The notes under the pieces are model-generated. The model was not told the DNA's origin, did no database searches, and worked only from the letters and a program-made list of their open reading frames with translations. Below are positions 1 to 12,029 of a stretch of 64,000 nucleotides of DNA, in pieces. The translations under genes were made by a program, and so were the position numbers. Numbering within the stretch: the stretch's first letter is position 1; every line of letters starts with the position of its first letter. This stretch comes from Oidiodendron maius Zn (Eukaryota > Ascomycota > Leotiomycetes > Myxotrichaceae): the NCBI GenBank assembly GCA_000827325.1, contig KN832873.1, positions 696,245 to 760,244 of the forward strand. Reading direction: 5' to 3'.

Positions 1-161
1 TATTCCAGATGGAACTTATGGTATTAGCGAAGTCAATGGGATACTCTGTCGCTGAGGTGCCTATTAGCTTTGTAGACCGTGTATACGGAGAGTCGAAGCT
101 TGGGTCATCAGAGATCGCGGAGTATGCAACGGGGGTTTTAAGCTTATGGATGAGGGTCTAG
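1..161 (+). CDS. dpm1: Dolichol-phosphate mannosyltransferase catalytic subunit, C-terminal end (partial)
   Basis: The reading frame is open from base 3 to a TAG at 159-161 (52 residues). It contains EVPISFVDRVYGESKLG, the conserved C-terminal motif of GT2-family DPM1. The enzyme transfers mannose from GDP-mannose to dolichyl phosphate at the ER membrane, supplying N-glycosylation, O-mannosylation and GPI-anchor synthesis. Only the last part of the gene is in the window. The short C-terminus without a membrane segment fits the DPM1-type enzyme that relies on DPM2/DPM3 rather than the yeast type with its own anchor; that last point is inference. Confidence 0.85.
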   Translation, partial: FQMELMVLAKSMGYSVAEVPISFVDRVYGESKLGSSEIAEYATGVLSLWMRV

Positions 162-1598
162 GAAGTTTTCTTGATTGAACAGGGAAGGGATTAGAGACAT
201 TGGGTTGTAATGTTTAATTGCATTGACTAGAATTCCATGCTACAAACTACCCATATTTTTCATTCCTTGATAGAAGCTACCATCTAGAAATTGGTAGCGT
301 CGATTTAGGGATACTTGAGAGCAATACTCGCGCTGTGAAGGATACATCTTGGAAGCACAAAGCCAAATCAGAACCGAACTCGAATCGATCCGAACTCCCC
401 GCACTGGGAACAGATACCTGATGAGCCTACGTCTGCTTCAAGTCATCTCCGCCCACTCCATCGCTAAAAATAATTATTCAAGGCAGGCCGCACATCGGCA
501 TTACATCGCTTCTGCTCTTATGCGCAACGCCAATTGCTGCCAAGCTGCCTAGCTGCCATACCAAGCTTCTATCCCATTACTTAATTCCCTTCTACATCTC
601 TCGACTATCATCGACCATCCTTCACCTTCCTCGCCTCGTCGCCCTCCAGCGCCACCACCTGTTCCCTATCTAACTGCCCGCTAGTCTCGCGTACGCCATT
701 CCACAGCTCCATATTCACAGGCCCGGTCCCTTCCCACAATATATGTGTTAAAGGCCTCGCCTAGGGCATGCAGCGCCGGAGGATACGGTGGCGGCGCCCT
801 TCTAGATGAGTCGTGGTTAGTATTGTATGTAGTTGTAGGTGAGAGCTCATTAAGTAGGAGCCCTAGCTTCGGGGTTGTATATGTGGGGGTGAGGCAAGGG
901 AGGGCAGGAGTCCTCATATATATATAGGTCGAGCACGATAGGAGCTCGCTTTAATTACCCAGCAACCATCTTGGCATATCATAGTCTGCCTTGTGGTAGG
1001 AAATTTAGAGAGCACGGTTGGAGCCGGGAGACAATCGTGGGGTCGGGTGTTAAGCCGAGAAATCGGTGAGTATTAAGCACTTCTGTACCATGGAGGATGT
1101 GACGTCCGAGGCTAGGGAACAGATTGGCAACCAGAGACTTTACCTTTTACACATATCAATATGCTGAAGAATTTTAATTTGGGGTTGTGGTTCGGTCGTC
1201 ATATAGAGGGCCAAGTCATTCACTTCACGCCTGATACTTCAGGTATACAATCGTATATGAGCGTCAGATCATGTGATCGGAACGGAGGAATTATATTCCT
1301 AAAAGTGTTACCATACTCCGAAAGCGCTTGTCATAGTCTCTTTTAATCATCTTCGGAGTCAAGACATCGAAACCGTTTGGAGAAATCCCTCACACCAGTT
1401 ACTGCTCACCGCGCTCGACCTGAGCGCTCTAATCACTTTGACTACTCATATAACAGGCTGAGAAATTCTACCAACGAACCCACTTTGAACGTTGTCTTAA
1501 AGCCTTTGTGGTACGTCTACGTACGCCGTCGCCCGTGACGCGATCTTGGAAAGTGGCAACTCAGTCTAGGAGCTTAAGTAGTTATCTCTCCGGTTAAC
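162..1598. other. Intergenic, no gene seen
   Basis: This is the spacer between the end of the mannosyltransferase gene and the NAD synthetase start. Its short open frames have no recognisable motif or splice pattern. It presumably holds the 3' UTR of the first gene and the promoter of the second. Confidence 0.5.
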
Positions 1599-4065
1599 AT
1601 GTCTTTCATCACTGTCGCTGCTGCCACGCTTCCTAGCGTTCCGCTCGACTTTGCCGGAAACCGAGACCGCATTCTAGAATCTATCAAGCTTGCGAAGGAT
1701 AAAGGAGCAAAGCTGAGGACCGGTCCTGAGTTAGAAGTTCCAGGTTATGGCTGTTTAGATCATCATTTAGAGGGGGATACCTTCTTGCACTCTTGGGTAC
1801 GTCTCACATATTACCTCCCCAGCAACTCTTTCTCCTTGTTAGAAACGGATAGCTTCCCGCCCTAGACTAGAACGCTTCTTCCTCCACGAAGCCGTTGAAG
1901 AACATACTAATTCTTTCACAGGAAGTGCTCGCTGAGATCATATCTGATCCGGTGTGCAAAGACATGCTGATCGATATTGGCATGGGTGTCCGTCATCGCA
2001 ATGTGCGATATAACTGTCGGATTGTGTGCACTTATAAAAAAGTCTACCTCATTCGACCCAAGAAGTCTCTAGCAATGGATGGATTGTATAGAGAAGCAAG
2101 GCATTTCTCAGCTTGGGTAAAAGACCGGCAAACTGAAAAGTATTACCTGGAGGATATAATTCGAAAGGTTACGGGCCAGCACACCGTCCCCATCGGAGAT
2201 GCTGTCATCAGCACCCTAGACACAGCAGTAGGGTACGAAACGTGTGAAGAATTATTTACTCCGTTAAATCCCAGCTCCTATATGGGATTGAATGGCGTGG
2301 AAATATTCTTGAACTCAAGTGCTTCTCATGCAGAGCTGAGGAAGCTAAGAACGAGGCTTGATCTCATTTCAAACTCTACACGCAAGCTCGGAGGGGTCTA
2401 TGTGTACGCCAATGCTACAGGCGTAGATGGTGAGGCGCGCATGATGTTTGATGGATCATCAATGATACTTGCCAATGGAAAGGTTCTCGAGCAGGGCTCG
2501 CAGTTCTCTTTGAAGGACGTTGAAGTTATCACGGCTACGATCGACATTGAGGAGGTTCGCAGTTTCCGAGCCAGTATTAGCAGGAATGTGCAAGCCGCTG
2601 CACAACCTGAATTTGAGCGAATTGAGTGCGACTTTCGTTTGTCACGCCCAGCTGACGAACTATTTATCTCTACCCACCTAAAGATATCTACCGAGATTGA
2701 GATCAAGATTCTAGATCCTATGGAAGAAATCTACTTATCGACGGCTGTTTACTTGTGGCAGTATCTAGTCCGCACAAATTCCGCAGGCTTTTTCTTGGCG
2801 CTCTCAGGCGGTCTCGATTCATCTACAACAGCCCTTTTGGTATTCGGAATGTCGAAACTCGTCATAGAATCGATCTCAGCTGGCGAACAGAAGACTCTGG
2901 CTGATCTAAGGCGTGTAACGGGGGACGTGAACTTCTTTCCACGCAAGCCACATGATATTGTCTCCCGCCTTTTGCACACCTGTTACATGGGAACTAAAAA
3001 CTCGTCTGTAGAAACGAGGTCAAGGGCGAAGAAACTTTCAGAGACGCTTGGTGCTTATCACTCGGATATTTCTATAGACGAAGCTATCCACGCACACGAG
3101 CTCATCATCGAGAAGACCCTAGAATTTAAGCCAAAATATTCCGTCGAAGGAGGAAGCCCCTCGGAAAATGTATGCATTCCTTTATTTTCTTGAAAATATA
3201 AGAGACTTAACGTTAACATCTAACCCTCTCTTAGTTAGCAAAACAGAACATTCAAGCTCGCAACCGCATGATTGTCGCCTACGAGCTAGCCCAACTATCT
3301 ACCACGGCGCGCAATCTTCCCCGAGCTGGAGCTGCGTTGCTTGTTTTAGGGAGCGGCAATGTTGACGAAGTAAGTTACTTAGTTTCTGTTTTATTCAAAC
3401 AACCCCTGGCCCATTTCTGTGATTATTTTAGAGCGGAAAAATTAATAGATAACTAGATACTCCGCGGCTATTATACCAAGTACGACGCCTCGTCCGCTGA
3501 CCTTGCACCGATAGGGAGCATTTCGAAGAGTGATATAAGAAGATTCCAGCGATGGGCAAGAGATAAATGGGATCTCCCCATCTTGACGGTATGCAATTGC
3601 GGAGACCAAACTTATGGCATAGGAGCTAATGGTTAACAGGATTTCATTGATGCGACGCCTACTGCAGAATTACTGCCTTTATCGGCCGGCGTGCAGGATG
3701 ATGAGGCCGACTCAGAAATGGGTTTTACGTACGATGAACTATCTGTGTTTGGCATTCTTCGTAAGGTGGATCGCCTCGGCCCTTGGTCCGCATATCTACG
3801 ACTTCTTGGCCAGTGGAAAAATAGGCCAGGATATGGCCCGCGTGAGATTGCGGACAAGGTCATGCGATTTTTCCGGTTCTACGCGATTAACAGGCATAAG
3901 GCGACAATTATCACGCCATCGATTCATCTCTCCGCCTACAATCCAGATGATAATAGACATGATTTACGGCCGTTCTTATATGTCGTGAATTGGCCGTGGC
4001 AGTTTAAGAAGATCATGGCACATGTTGAGGAGCTAGAGAAGAAGATAGAGAAACAGGAGAAATGA
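1599..4065 (+). CDS. qns1: Glutamine-dependent NAD(+) synthetase
   Basis: The enzyme makes NAD+ from deamido-NAD+ and ATP, using ammonia released from glutamine by its N-terminal nitrilase-like domain. Five exons fit the family: 1599-1796, 1922-3169, 3235-3369, 3457-3588 and 3640-4065, with GT-AG introns of 125, 65, 87 and 51 bp, giving 712 aa (family usually about 700-725). The glutaminase half carries [10 protein letters not shown] (catalytic Glu), RPKKSLA (Lys) and ETCEELFTP (Cys). The synthetase half carries the PP-loop SGGLDSS, then [27 protein letters not shown] and [15 protein letters not shown], which spans exon 4. The C-terminus is a short charged helix. No defect was seen. The join at exons 3/4 reads VDE-ILRGYY, where most relatives have a small residue or Cys before LRG, so the exact acceptor there is slightly uncertain. 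Confidence 0.93.
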
Positions 4066-5905
4066 AAGGGCAAGAGAGATATTTTTGATTGAGGATGATA
4101 CAGAGGCCTCAATGGCATGCATAGAGACAGTGACGGTGGGGCTTGATGGAGGGTCAGGCAATGTGGTATATGTAACAGCACTAAAATCTTAACACTTGCT
4201 CTGACCCATTCCTCAGAGTTTCTTCTTTGCATCAACCAGAAGTATGCGAATCAAGGCAGATCGAATTAACTCTACTCCAGAAGTTCTAATATACTGATTG
4301 TAGGAGTTAGTCGCAAAGTCAAGTCCGATGGGCTGCAGATTGCATAGTCCGATTCATCCACGGCAAAGTGGTCACAAGAGACTACTTATCGTGAACGCTG
4401 TAAGCTCCTCCGAGGGTACTCATGATACGGAATGAAATATATGCATATCAAGAACTTGAGATACGCCAGGATCGCAGGATATTAGACGGCAGTGGCCGAT
4501 TAGTTGAGACTTTTGTATTATCATGGGTTTTGTTATCCCGACGACCAATCTCCGAATCTGCGCATAAAGGATGGAAATTACAAGCCCGGGATGCAAAGTC
4601 GCGGAGGTATCCCTTCGTTTGCGCGAAATACATCCAGCTAACAGGGTTTTCTGAATTTGCTACACCAATTTGACCCAAAAGGAAAAGAAAGGCACAATAT
4701 TTTACGAATCTCTACTTCAATCAAGTAGGATGTAGTATTAATGGACCGCCGAAACTGCTAGCTAAGGCATTTCGCACTCGACGAATAACCAATAGTCTAT
4801 CTGCTTTCAGAATACAGCTCGAGGTCAATCAGTGTCAAGAGTGAGGTTATGCCAGACAATTGGAGGACGGATTCCACGGACAGGAGCCAGATCCGATAGC
4901 GATACCGAGGTCGGCTACGGTACTAGTAAACCATAGCGACAAGTCCTCGAATGCGGCGTGGATCTTTGGTCCGACTGACCCAACTCAAGTCGGAGCGCTG
5001 TCGCAGGTCTTCCGGAGATATTAAACTCTCTCTGCCTTTCGGTCGGGTAGAACACCGACGATGATGTTCTCGTCGTAGAATTCCCATCATCCTCTTAACC
5101 ACCTACAGTCTCTATATCACATACAACCGGGTGGTGTAACGCCAGTAATGTAACATTGGCGATAGACCGGAGCAATGATAGCGCATTCAAGGAATCCATG
5201 TTTACACCAGCAGTGAAGTAAAGGAGGTAAGCACAAATATCCAGGACGCGAACACGCGCTTTTGGATATGCATCTTTGAGCGACCCAATCATAGACTGCT
5301 GCGCACTCCTATGATATAGACGTGAGCAGAAATACTTCAGATTGGGGCCGACATTGACAGGAGCCCTTCAAGAACCAAAGCTATATATATTATTATAAGA
5401 TTGATTCAGCCTTGTCTAATCCAGACATCTACAGATGGTTTGGTGGGGTTATCAGAGACTGCCAGCGTGATATCTATCTAGTGCTATTGCGTAGCCAATT
5501 ATGTCCGACTTTATATAACTCAGCGGCCCAAGGATACCCTTACAGACCATGTGGCGTTCGTTTGGGGCAGTCAAGGGCGAGACAGAACCACTGGTAATGC
5601 CAAGCCAAGAGCGCAGGCTTGGCACAGTAGCGGCTGCGCGCCATGTAACGGCATTTTGGGCGCCATCAGTTTTTCGCATGGAGAGTTTACACATCTGTTG
5701 CTTGTGTACGTAGCAATAGCTTGGCTGTCAAATATAGTAATATATCCGGTTCTGAAAATGCCTTACAACGAGTCCGGGCCATGATTTTTAGCAGTTAAAG
5801 CGGGTATCTTGTCTATTGAAATATGCTCTATAATATATTAACTAATATATATATTAATAATTATGATGCCGAGCACCAAACAGATCTAAAGAGTTAGTAA
5901 CAAAG
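4066..5905. other. Intergenic between convergent genes
   Basis: About 1.8 kb lies between the 3' ends of the NAD synthetase gene and the minus-strand esterase gene. It is AT-rich near 5820-5880 (runs of TA/AT). No conserved protein motif, tRNA arm or repeat pair was recognised. Confidence 0.5.
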
Positions 5906-6995
5906 TCATACGTGTAAGGCACTTGTACTCACATTTACCAATGGGATACGACTGGATGACGAGCACTGTAGTTTCTGCGCAGTACTCATCGTCTGCCCAT
6001 TCGTGGTTTGACATACAACATCCATGGCAGTGCCAGCTGCCGAGCTATCATTGCCAGCCTTGTAATCATTGATGCCCTTCACTTCTACAGGTGCCGAGAT
6101 GTTCCCAGACGCCGCTAATATTCCCGTGTACCATACCTTGGACATCTTTAAGTACCCCATATCTGTAGGGTGTGTACCGTCCGCTCCCAGATCGGCCAAG
6201 CTGAACCAATCGCTGTGGAAGTCAACCAGCGAAACTTTCTGGCCCTGCATTGTCCGGTTGTAGATCATTTTCTCGACGTTCGTGTTAAATATGAGGATGT
6301 TGGCTTCGGCCGTAGCATTGCTGTCTGGGGGGAGCGTGCCAACGATTATGTTGGTGCTGGGGACGACGTGGAAGATGCGGTCGATGAGCTGGCCGAGGCG
6401 AAGGTGTGCCGTTGACACCTCGAAGTTTTGCTTCATGTCATTTGCTGTCTTCATCAGACTTCGTCTTTTACTTCCTCGATAGCCTTATTGGAGAGTGACG
6501 ACTTACTGCCGGCAAGGAGCAGAACCAAGTTTGGCATCGACGGTAGACTTAATTCGGCCTTCTGGGCGACCTGTGAGATGCGAAATCCCGTCCACCCCTC
6601 GACATGATTGTTGCTCATGTTCCCCCCCTTCAGGGACCCAATCATGTTCACGTCATTTCCTTGTTCTACTAATTTTCCGCGCAGAGCATAACGGAATCCA
6701 TTTCCCGACGATGAATGGAAACCAAAGGTGATTGATGCGCCTAGACAGAGGATGCGCAGAGGGTAGTCCTGGGCGACGGATCGGGTGGCTAACTCACGGC
6801 GACTGAGGGATGAACTGCCACCTTCGAACCACTGGCCTCCTGGGTCGATTAAAGACGCCCACACTAGGATCAGATGTGAGTTACGCTCTGCGAACGCAAG
6901 GTGTAGGCTTAGCCCACTCCTAAGAAAGGGAACTCACGGCTAGGTATAAACAAGAAAAGCAGCAATGCGCTTGGTCTACAACGAAATCCAAACAT
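5906..6995 (-). CDS. Secreted SGNH/GDSL hydrolase, carbohydrate-esterase-3-like
   Basis: Three exons splice in frame: 6938-6995, 6507-6863 and 5906-6444 (introns 74 and 62 bp), giving 317 aa. The first exon and junction supply a hydrophobic leader (SALLLFLFIPS-LW), so the product is predicted to be secreted. SGNH blocks are visible: block I CLGASITFG with the nucleophile Ser; block II MIGSLKGG; HVEGWTGFRI, typical of CE3 enzymes; block III AGTND, created exactly by the second splice; and block V DGTHPTDMGY with the Asp and His of the triad. CE3 enzymes remove acetyl groups from xylan, but the substrate here is not shown. Near the 3' end, GTGAGT followed by CTAAC and TTTAG (plus-strand 5889-5925 region) could be a third intron leading to an alternative C-terminus. 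Confidence 0.8.
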
Positions 6996-8476
6996 CGCTG
7001 CGATGGAAACGACGACATGGAGAGCAGTGCCTACGGAAGAGGCGCCGCTCTTTAAGAGATATGATTTATCTGAAGTCTGTGGTAAGCCAACACGAGAACG
7101 TGCTCTCGTCCGGCAGTGTGCTTTACGAGACAATGCTGACCCGGGGCAGTGCAACGTCGCAACCAATGGCGTGTCGTATTCCCATCAGATGCCCCCCCAA
7201 CATCTCCACTTGGGGAAAAAGCATTATTAAAGTTGCGGCTACACAGAACATTCTCTCAGGGTTCTATTGGTTTCGTGCCAAGACCAACTTCTTCTCGGGA
7301 TCTTAGTGCAGTGCGCCCTTCCATCGTGGAACACGGGTTTTCCGCGTATTGAGCGTCTCGGTGCTGCTCCGGTCTCCCATTTTGTCTGTCAATGACACTC
7401 TCGGGGTTGATCCTTTTCAGGGGGTGGGCCGTGGCGGTCTCGCCCGGATCCAACACTAAACGGCCGTCTAGGCACCAGTTTCAAATGTGTATTCATTCCA
7501 GAACGGCGAAAACCCCTCGTATTGCTGCCATGGGCCACATACCGGTAGTTGCGGTGTTTATTTCCATACCCGCCCTGATCATCGCGCCTGTGCCACGCGA
7601 ATCGCGCCCCTAATCCTTCTCCATGCGACGATCAACAAAATCCGGTCGGCCAGGACACGCGGGTTTTTTGGCAATAATTCCTCTAATTGGTCTGCAAGGG
7701 ATAGGCAAAAGGCTTGGTTACTGGGATCGAATAGACTTCTTTGATCAGCGTCTTGGCAAAATGACGGTCCTTGTAACATGGTGTCTTGGCGAAATAGTCT
7801 TGGCTGATAGATCGGATTGGGCCGTACACTTTGGCCGGCATTCCATCTAGCTAGTGCTTCGGCGATGTGGCTGGTCTTTGGAAATACGAACTTTCTCTTT
7901 TACTCTTCGTTCCATTAAATGTGTCCAACGACTTGGCAGACAGGAGGCGCCTCTCAACCGTTATAGAACCTAAACCGACTTCCAGTTCAGGGCTACCCTC
8001 AATTCCGTTACCTAATATATACGAGATAACGGGCGGCGGAAAGGATGTATAGTATTAGTCGATATAATACTTCTCGCTACATTGCACAGCGGTGCCTAGA
8101 CGTTCCTCAAGTTCCATATACTCGCGGAATAGTAGCTTCACTGTAAATCCTCTCAGTAAAGAAGTGAAGGCACTTCTAACTTACTATAGCCCACATAATT
8201 CGTTTTCGGCGGCTCATCCTCATTAGCCATGTTCGGAACTTGCTGATGTTGTGTGTTGTTGTCTTTTTTGGTCATACAGAACTGCGTGAAAAGCACTGCC
8301 GGCCACATGATTCCCCTGCAAGCCCTTGCTCCTGCGTCAAAAGACATATTATGCGTTGGCTCTGAATGGTTCGCGATTCTTCTGTGCATAGCTATCCTCC
8401 AGATTACAAAATTACATTGTACATGCTAGTATCGCACCCGATGTTTCCATGCTAGAATGATAATATGTACACGGAG
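6996..8476. other. Intergenic, no gene seen
   Basis: This stretch lies upstream of the esterase (its promoter should be here) and downstream of the charged-protein gene at 8477. Short open frames on both strands show no conserved motif. Confidence 0.45.
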
Positions 8477-9069
8477 CTAATAACTGTCATTCGAGGAAAA
8501 CCTCTGACTTAGATGAGATGGCAAAAAAGGATTTGCGCTTCTCTGAGAGCGATCGGATTTTTCGGCGAATCTTCTCTCTAATGGCTCAGATTTACGAGAA
8601 GGCGGAGGCAATGATTCAGAATACCTCGGTACAGGGTACCTCGTGTCAGCAAACCTTGGCTCCCAGTTAGCTGTTACCGGTTCAGGATACCTCACAATTG
8701 TTAGCTGGGGCGCTAAATGATCGAGCTCTTTATGTTTTATGGCAGCATATTAGCAACATACCTCTCTGGTAGGGAGTCCTTTTGATCAGGAAGATTGGCT
8801 TTCCTCGTCACCCCAACAAGCTTTCTCGCATAATCTCGATCAAGCCACGCTGGTTGTGTTGCTGACGTTGCCGTCGATGATCGACGAGGAGCTACCGAAG
8901 GTTTCGAGGGGCTTTTGTCCTCTTTTTTCGATGTTTCAACTGTGGGTCCCAGTACAGCCTTTTCTTTTCCCTTGTGCGATGCTATGTCCTTCTCTTTTTC
9001 CTTGCCTGAGTCTATATCCGTGTCTTGTCTCTTATCTGATTCTGCAACCTTTCCTTCTCCGTCGAGGGA
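8477..9069 (-). CDS. Unrecognised charged, Pro/Ser-rich protein (C-terminal part; possibly broken upstream)
   Basis: I do not recognise the family. The minus strand is open from 9069 to 8762 (Lys/Glu/Ser-rich, with SGKEKEKDIASHKGKEKA, then AWLDRDYARKLVGVTRKA). It then has a good intron (donor GTATGT at 8761, CTAAC-like branch site, acceptor ending at 8691) and a last exon 8690-8477 starting YPEPVTANWEPRF. That exon is rich in Arg, Pro and Ser and ends SSNDSY. The phases join exactly. Upstream, a TAA at 9070-9072 interrupts the same frame, before which VKPIVQATVESLVQYS is open. A similar phrase, GKPVLQAAVPQCL, occurs in another frame near 9320-9350. The gene may therefore start with an unseen exon, or be a pseudogene with a nonsense change. 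Confidence 0.4.
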
Positions 9070-9666
9070 TTATGAATACTGTACCAGAGATTCTACAGTC
9101 GCTTGCACAATCGGCTTCACCTTTACTGTAGCCCAAAAAGTTCTATTGCGCCACACTAACCGGCAGTTCCTCGCATGTATCTAACCATATTAGGTCAAGT
9201 CTGCAGTGTGTGTGGAAGCCAGTAACTGTACTGCGCCAAAGCTCGTTTCCCTGCCGCCCCTTTTGCTCTGAAAAGCATTTCAAGGAAATCAATTCCTGTG
9301 AGAGATTTAGCACGTGTGAGGCACTGAGGTACAGCTGCTTGCAAAACTGGTTTCCCCTTGGCCTGAGCTTTGTAACCTGCTTCTGACCAGGGTGACTAGA
9401 TACAGATTACTAAATACGGCTAAGCATAACATCTTTCCTATTTCTTTGAACTAACCATTAACTTTAAATCTTCAGGGCGTCCTTTTTGAAACTACATGCA
9501 GACTTTAGTATTGCACTAACTAACACAAGTCATGCTACGAGTTTGTGGACAAGTTCTCACACTACTTAGGAATATTGGACTACATCTAACTTTACACCAT
9601 ATTATTCTAACTACTTCTCATTCCATGACTTCTAAAGCACTAATACCTAACTTATCATTTTTCAAT

Positions 9667-10035
9667 CTAGTCAATTCTGCAGAGGAAACGACAGTAGGCG
9701 TTAATTGATGCCAAAATCTGAGTTCGTAGATGCACACATTCTGCCATCAGTTTGAGAGTATCAGCATCCTGACTTTGCTCTTCTCAGGTGTCTAGATGCT
9801 CCGCGCCCAGTATCCTCGTCATCTCCATCACCTGCATAGACAGTTTTTCGGCTTCCTTCCATCGGCCCTGATTTATGTACGTCGACGCAAGGTTGGCCAT
9901 AATAGTTATTGTATCTGGATGCTCCGCGCCTAGCGCCCTCTTCCTCATCTCTATCACTTGTACTTGTAGCTCTTCGGCCTCCTTCCATCGGCCTTGATTC
10001 CTGTACGTCGATGCTAGGTTGGCCATAATGATTAG
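9667..10035 (-). pseudogene. Distal TPR repeats and C-terminal tail of the HET/NB-ARC/TPR NLR, cut off by the copia insertion
   Basis: Directly beyond the copia element the minus strand resumes the TPR array of the gene at 15337-18081. The target duplication ATTAG restores the sentence TLI-IMANLASTYRNQGRW in the correct frame. Two more 42-residue units follow, ending GAEHLDT, and then an in-frame TGA at 9784-9786. After that stop, the same frame continues for 38 codons with DADTLKLMAECVHLRTQIL, resembling the usual C-terminal capping segment of fungal TPR NLRs (KLMEECVQLR), and ends at TAG 9667-9669. The TGA is therefore probably a nonsense change in an ancestral longer protein. It could also be the real end, with the tail as relic. 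Confidence 0.75.
10031..10035. repeat. Target-site duplication of the copia element (left copy)
   Basis: ATTAG stands immediately before the left LTR (10036), and the same five bases stand immediately after the right LTR (15337-15341). Five-base duplications are typical of copia integrases. Confidence 0.9.
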
Positions 10036-10241
10036 TGTCAAATACCAAGGGGATTACCTTGATTCAGCAATATCGAGTTGGCAGCTTCATTCTACCGTGT
10101 TGAATTTATTAATTATTATGAGGCTAGAATACACAACCACTATTTGTATGATTTGCTTCCTAATTAGGATAAACCTTCGGTCCGTTCCTCCATACAACTA
10201 ACCTGACTAGGTCAGTTGTTCCTGGTACCGCTGTTCTAACA
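10036..10241 (-). repeat. 3' LTR of the copia element
   Basis: This 206-bp LTR has the same length as the 5' LTR at 15131-15336. By eye the two differ at 9 positions, all transitions, and most are CA/TA or TG/TA alternatives. Upstream in element orientation is AACTAAGGGGTG, a plausible polypurine tract. Confidence 0.92.
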
Positions 10242-10282
10242 CACCCCTTAGTTCTGAGTATATATATCACGTTAAAGAGCTA

Positions 10283-10738
10283 TTAGTTGAGTGTGGCAGG
10301 ACGCAGACCTAGCTGTTGTATAAAGGTCTTGTGTTTGATCGGAGTGAGAAGCTTAGTTAGTCCGTCTGCCTTTATGTCCTTGGTTGGACAGTAATGTAGT
10401 TGAATGAGACCTTTGGTACGTTCTTCCTGAATATAGTGGTATTTGACTGCTATATGCTTAGTATGCTGGTGAAAGGAAGGGTTCTTAGCCAGTTGAAGCG
10501 CAGCTTGATTATCCCTATATATTTTGATACACTTAGTATTAGGGTTCTGATATTTGAGCTGTTTCAAAGTCTCCCTTAGCCAGGTTGCTTCCATAACTGC
10601 CTTGGCTAATCCGTAATATTCGGCTTCAGTTATGGAAAGAGCTGTGATTGATTGACGCTTCGATTGAGCTGATATGATTCCACCAGCCAGGAAATATATG
10701 AAGCCGGAGGTTGATTTGTGTAGCTTAATATCACCCAC
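10283..10738 (-). pseudogene. Copia pol: RNase H domain
   Basis: This 151-codon open frame is the copia RNase H end of pol: KSTSGFIYFLAGG, ITEAEYYGLAKAVMEATWL, DNQAALQLAKNPSFHQHTKHI and TKDIKADGLTKLL are family landmarks. The stretch on its high-coordinate side (about 10739-11660) still reads as reverse transcriptase in the same orientation, with DLGPITYFLGVQIVR and RTDIAFACSLLSQF. That stretch is interrupted by changes, with the catalytic YVDD replaced by HVNN at 11252-11263. This piece alone is open but cannot give an active element. Confidence 0.88.
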
Positions 10739-12029
10739 AAAATCAGAGTCTGAATATCCGTGTAGGTTGCCAGATATCTGTTGATCAGGGCCACCGAATT
10801 GAATGCAGAGGTCAGCTGTCCCTTTGATATATTGCAGTAAGTGATCTGCTATATTTAAGTAATTAGTACTAGGATTTGAGAGGAATTGACTGAGTAGTGA
10901 GCAGGCAAAAGCTATATCAGTCCTGGTCTGAATAGCCAGGTAGGTGATTGAACCTATCTTTGATTGATATGCATCAATATCAGCTTTTGATGCTTGATCA
11001 GGGTTTGAAGTAAGTATACTGCCCTGCTGTAAAGGGGTTGAAGTCGATTTTGAGTCTTTTAGGTTATATTGCTTTATAACCTTCCGAATATATGTGTCCT
11101 GAATTAGCTGAATAGAGCGCTCTGTTCTGTTCCGGACGATTTGTACCCCTAGGAAGTAGGTGATTGGTCCCAGGTCCTGTATATTAAAGGCATTCGATAG
11201 CTGCTGCTTGAACTGGCTGATTAGCTTCGAATTAGGTCTGCAGATTAGTATATTATTAACATGTGTGACTAGTATAATGAGATCCTTGCCTCCTGGCTAG
11301 GTCTTAATATATATAGAGTTGTCAGTGGGAAGCGGCTGGAATCCTAGTTGATTAAGAGTTGCTTTAAGCTTCTGCTGCTATAACCAGGGAGCCTGCTTTA
11401 GTCTATAAAGGCCTTTGAGTAACTTGTAGACCTTACTACAGATCTGATTAATTGGTAGGCCTAATAATTCGGCCTAGAGAGGTGGAACTTCTATATAAAC
11501 ATCTCCCTGTATAACAGAGTTGAGGAAGGCTGATATTGCATCTATTTGATCGATATTCTAGTCATAAATAGCTGCTATAGCTATAACGATCTTCCAGGTG
11601 GCTGACTTGTATATGCTGGTATAGGTTTGGTCAAAGTCTCAGCTGTATTGCTGTTTATAACCTTGTGCTATCTAGCGTGCCTTATATCTCTTAATATAGC
11701 TATTTTGATCATGCTTAGTCTTGAAGACTAGCTTTCTAGTCAAGACTTTGACTCCCTTTGGACGATTAACTAGCTTCCAGGTTCCAGTCTCCTGAAGCTT
11801 AAGGTATTCAGTTTGAATAGCCTTCCTCTACTTAGATGTATCCTTTGAATCAGTAGCCTCTTTGAGGGTTTGAGGATCATTAGTGATAACCTTTACGGCT
11901 ATAATTAAGGCTCTGAATGTCTGTAGTTGATCTGTAAGGTAAAGAGCTGTAGTCTTTGATCGAGTGATGTGCTTATATTCAGGGTTTGGTTGCTATATAC
12001 GTCTCTAGTGCTGGTGCCCTGTAGCTGGT

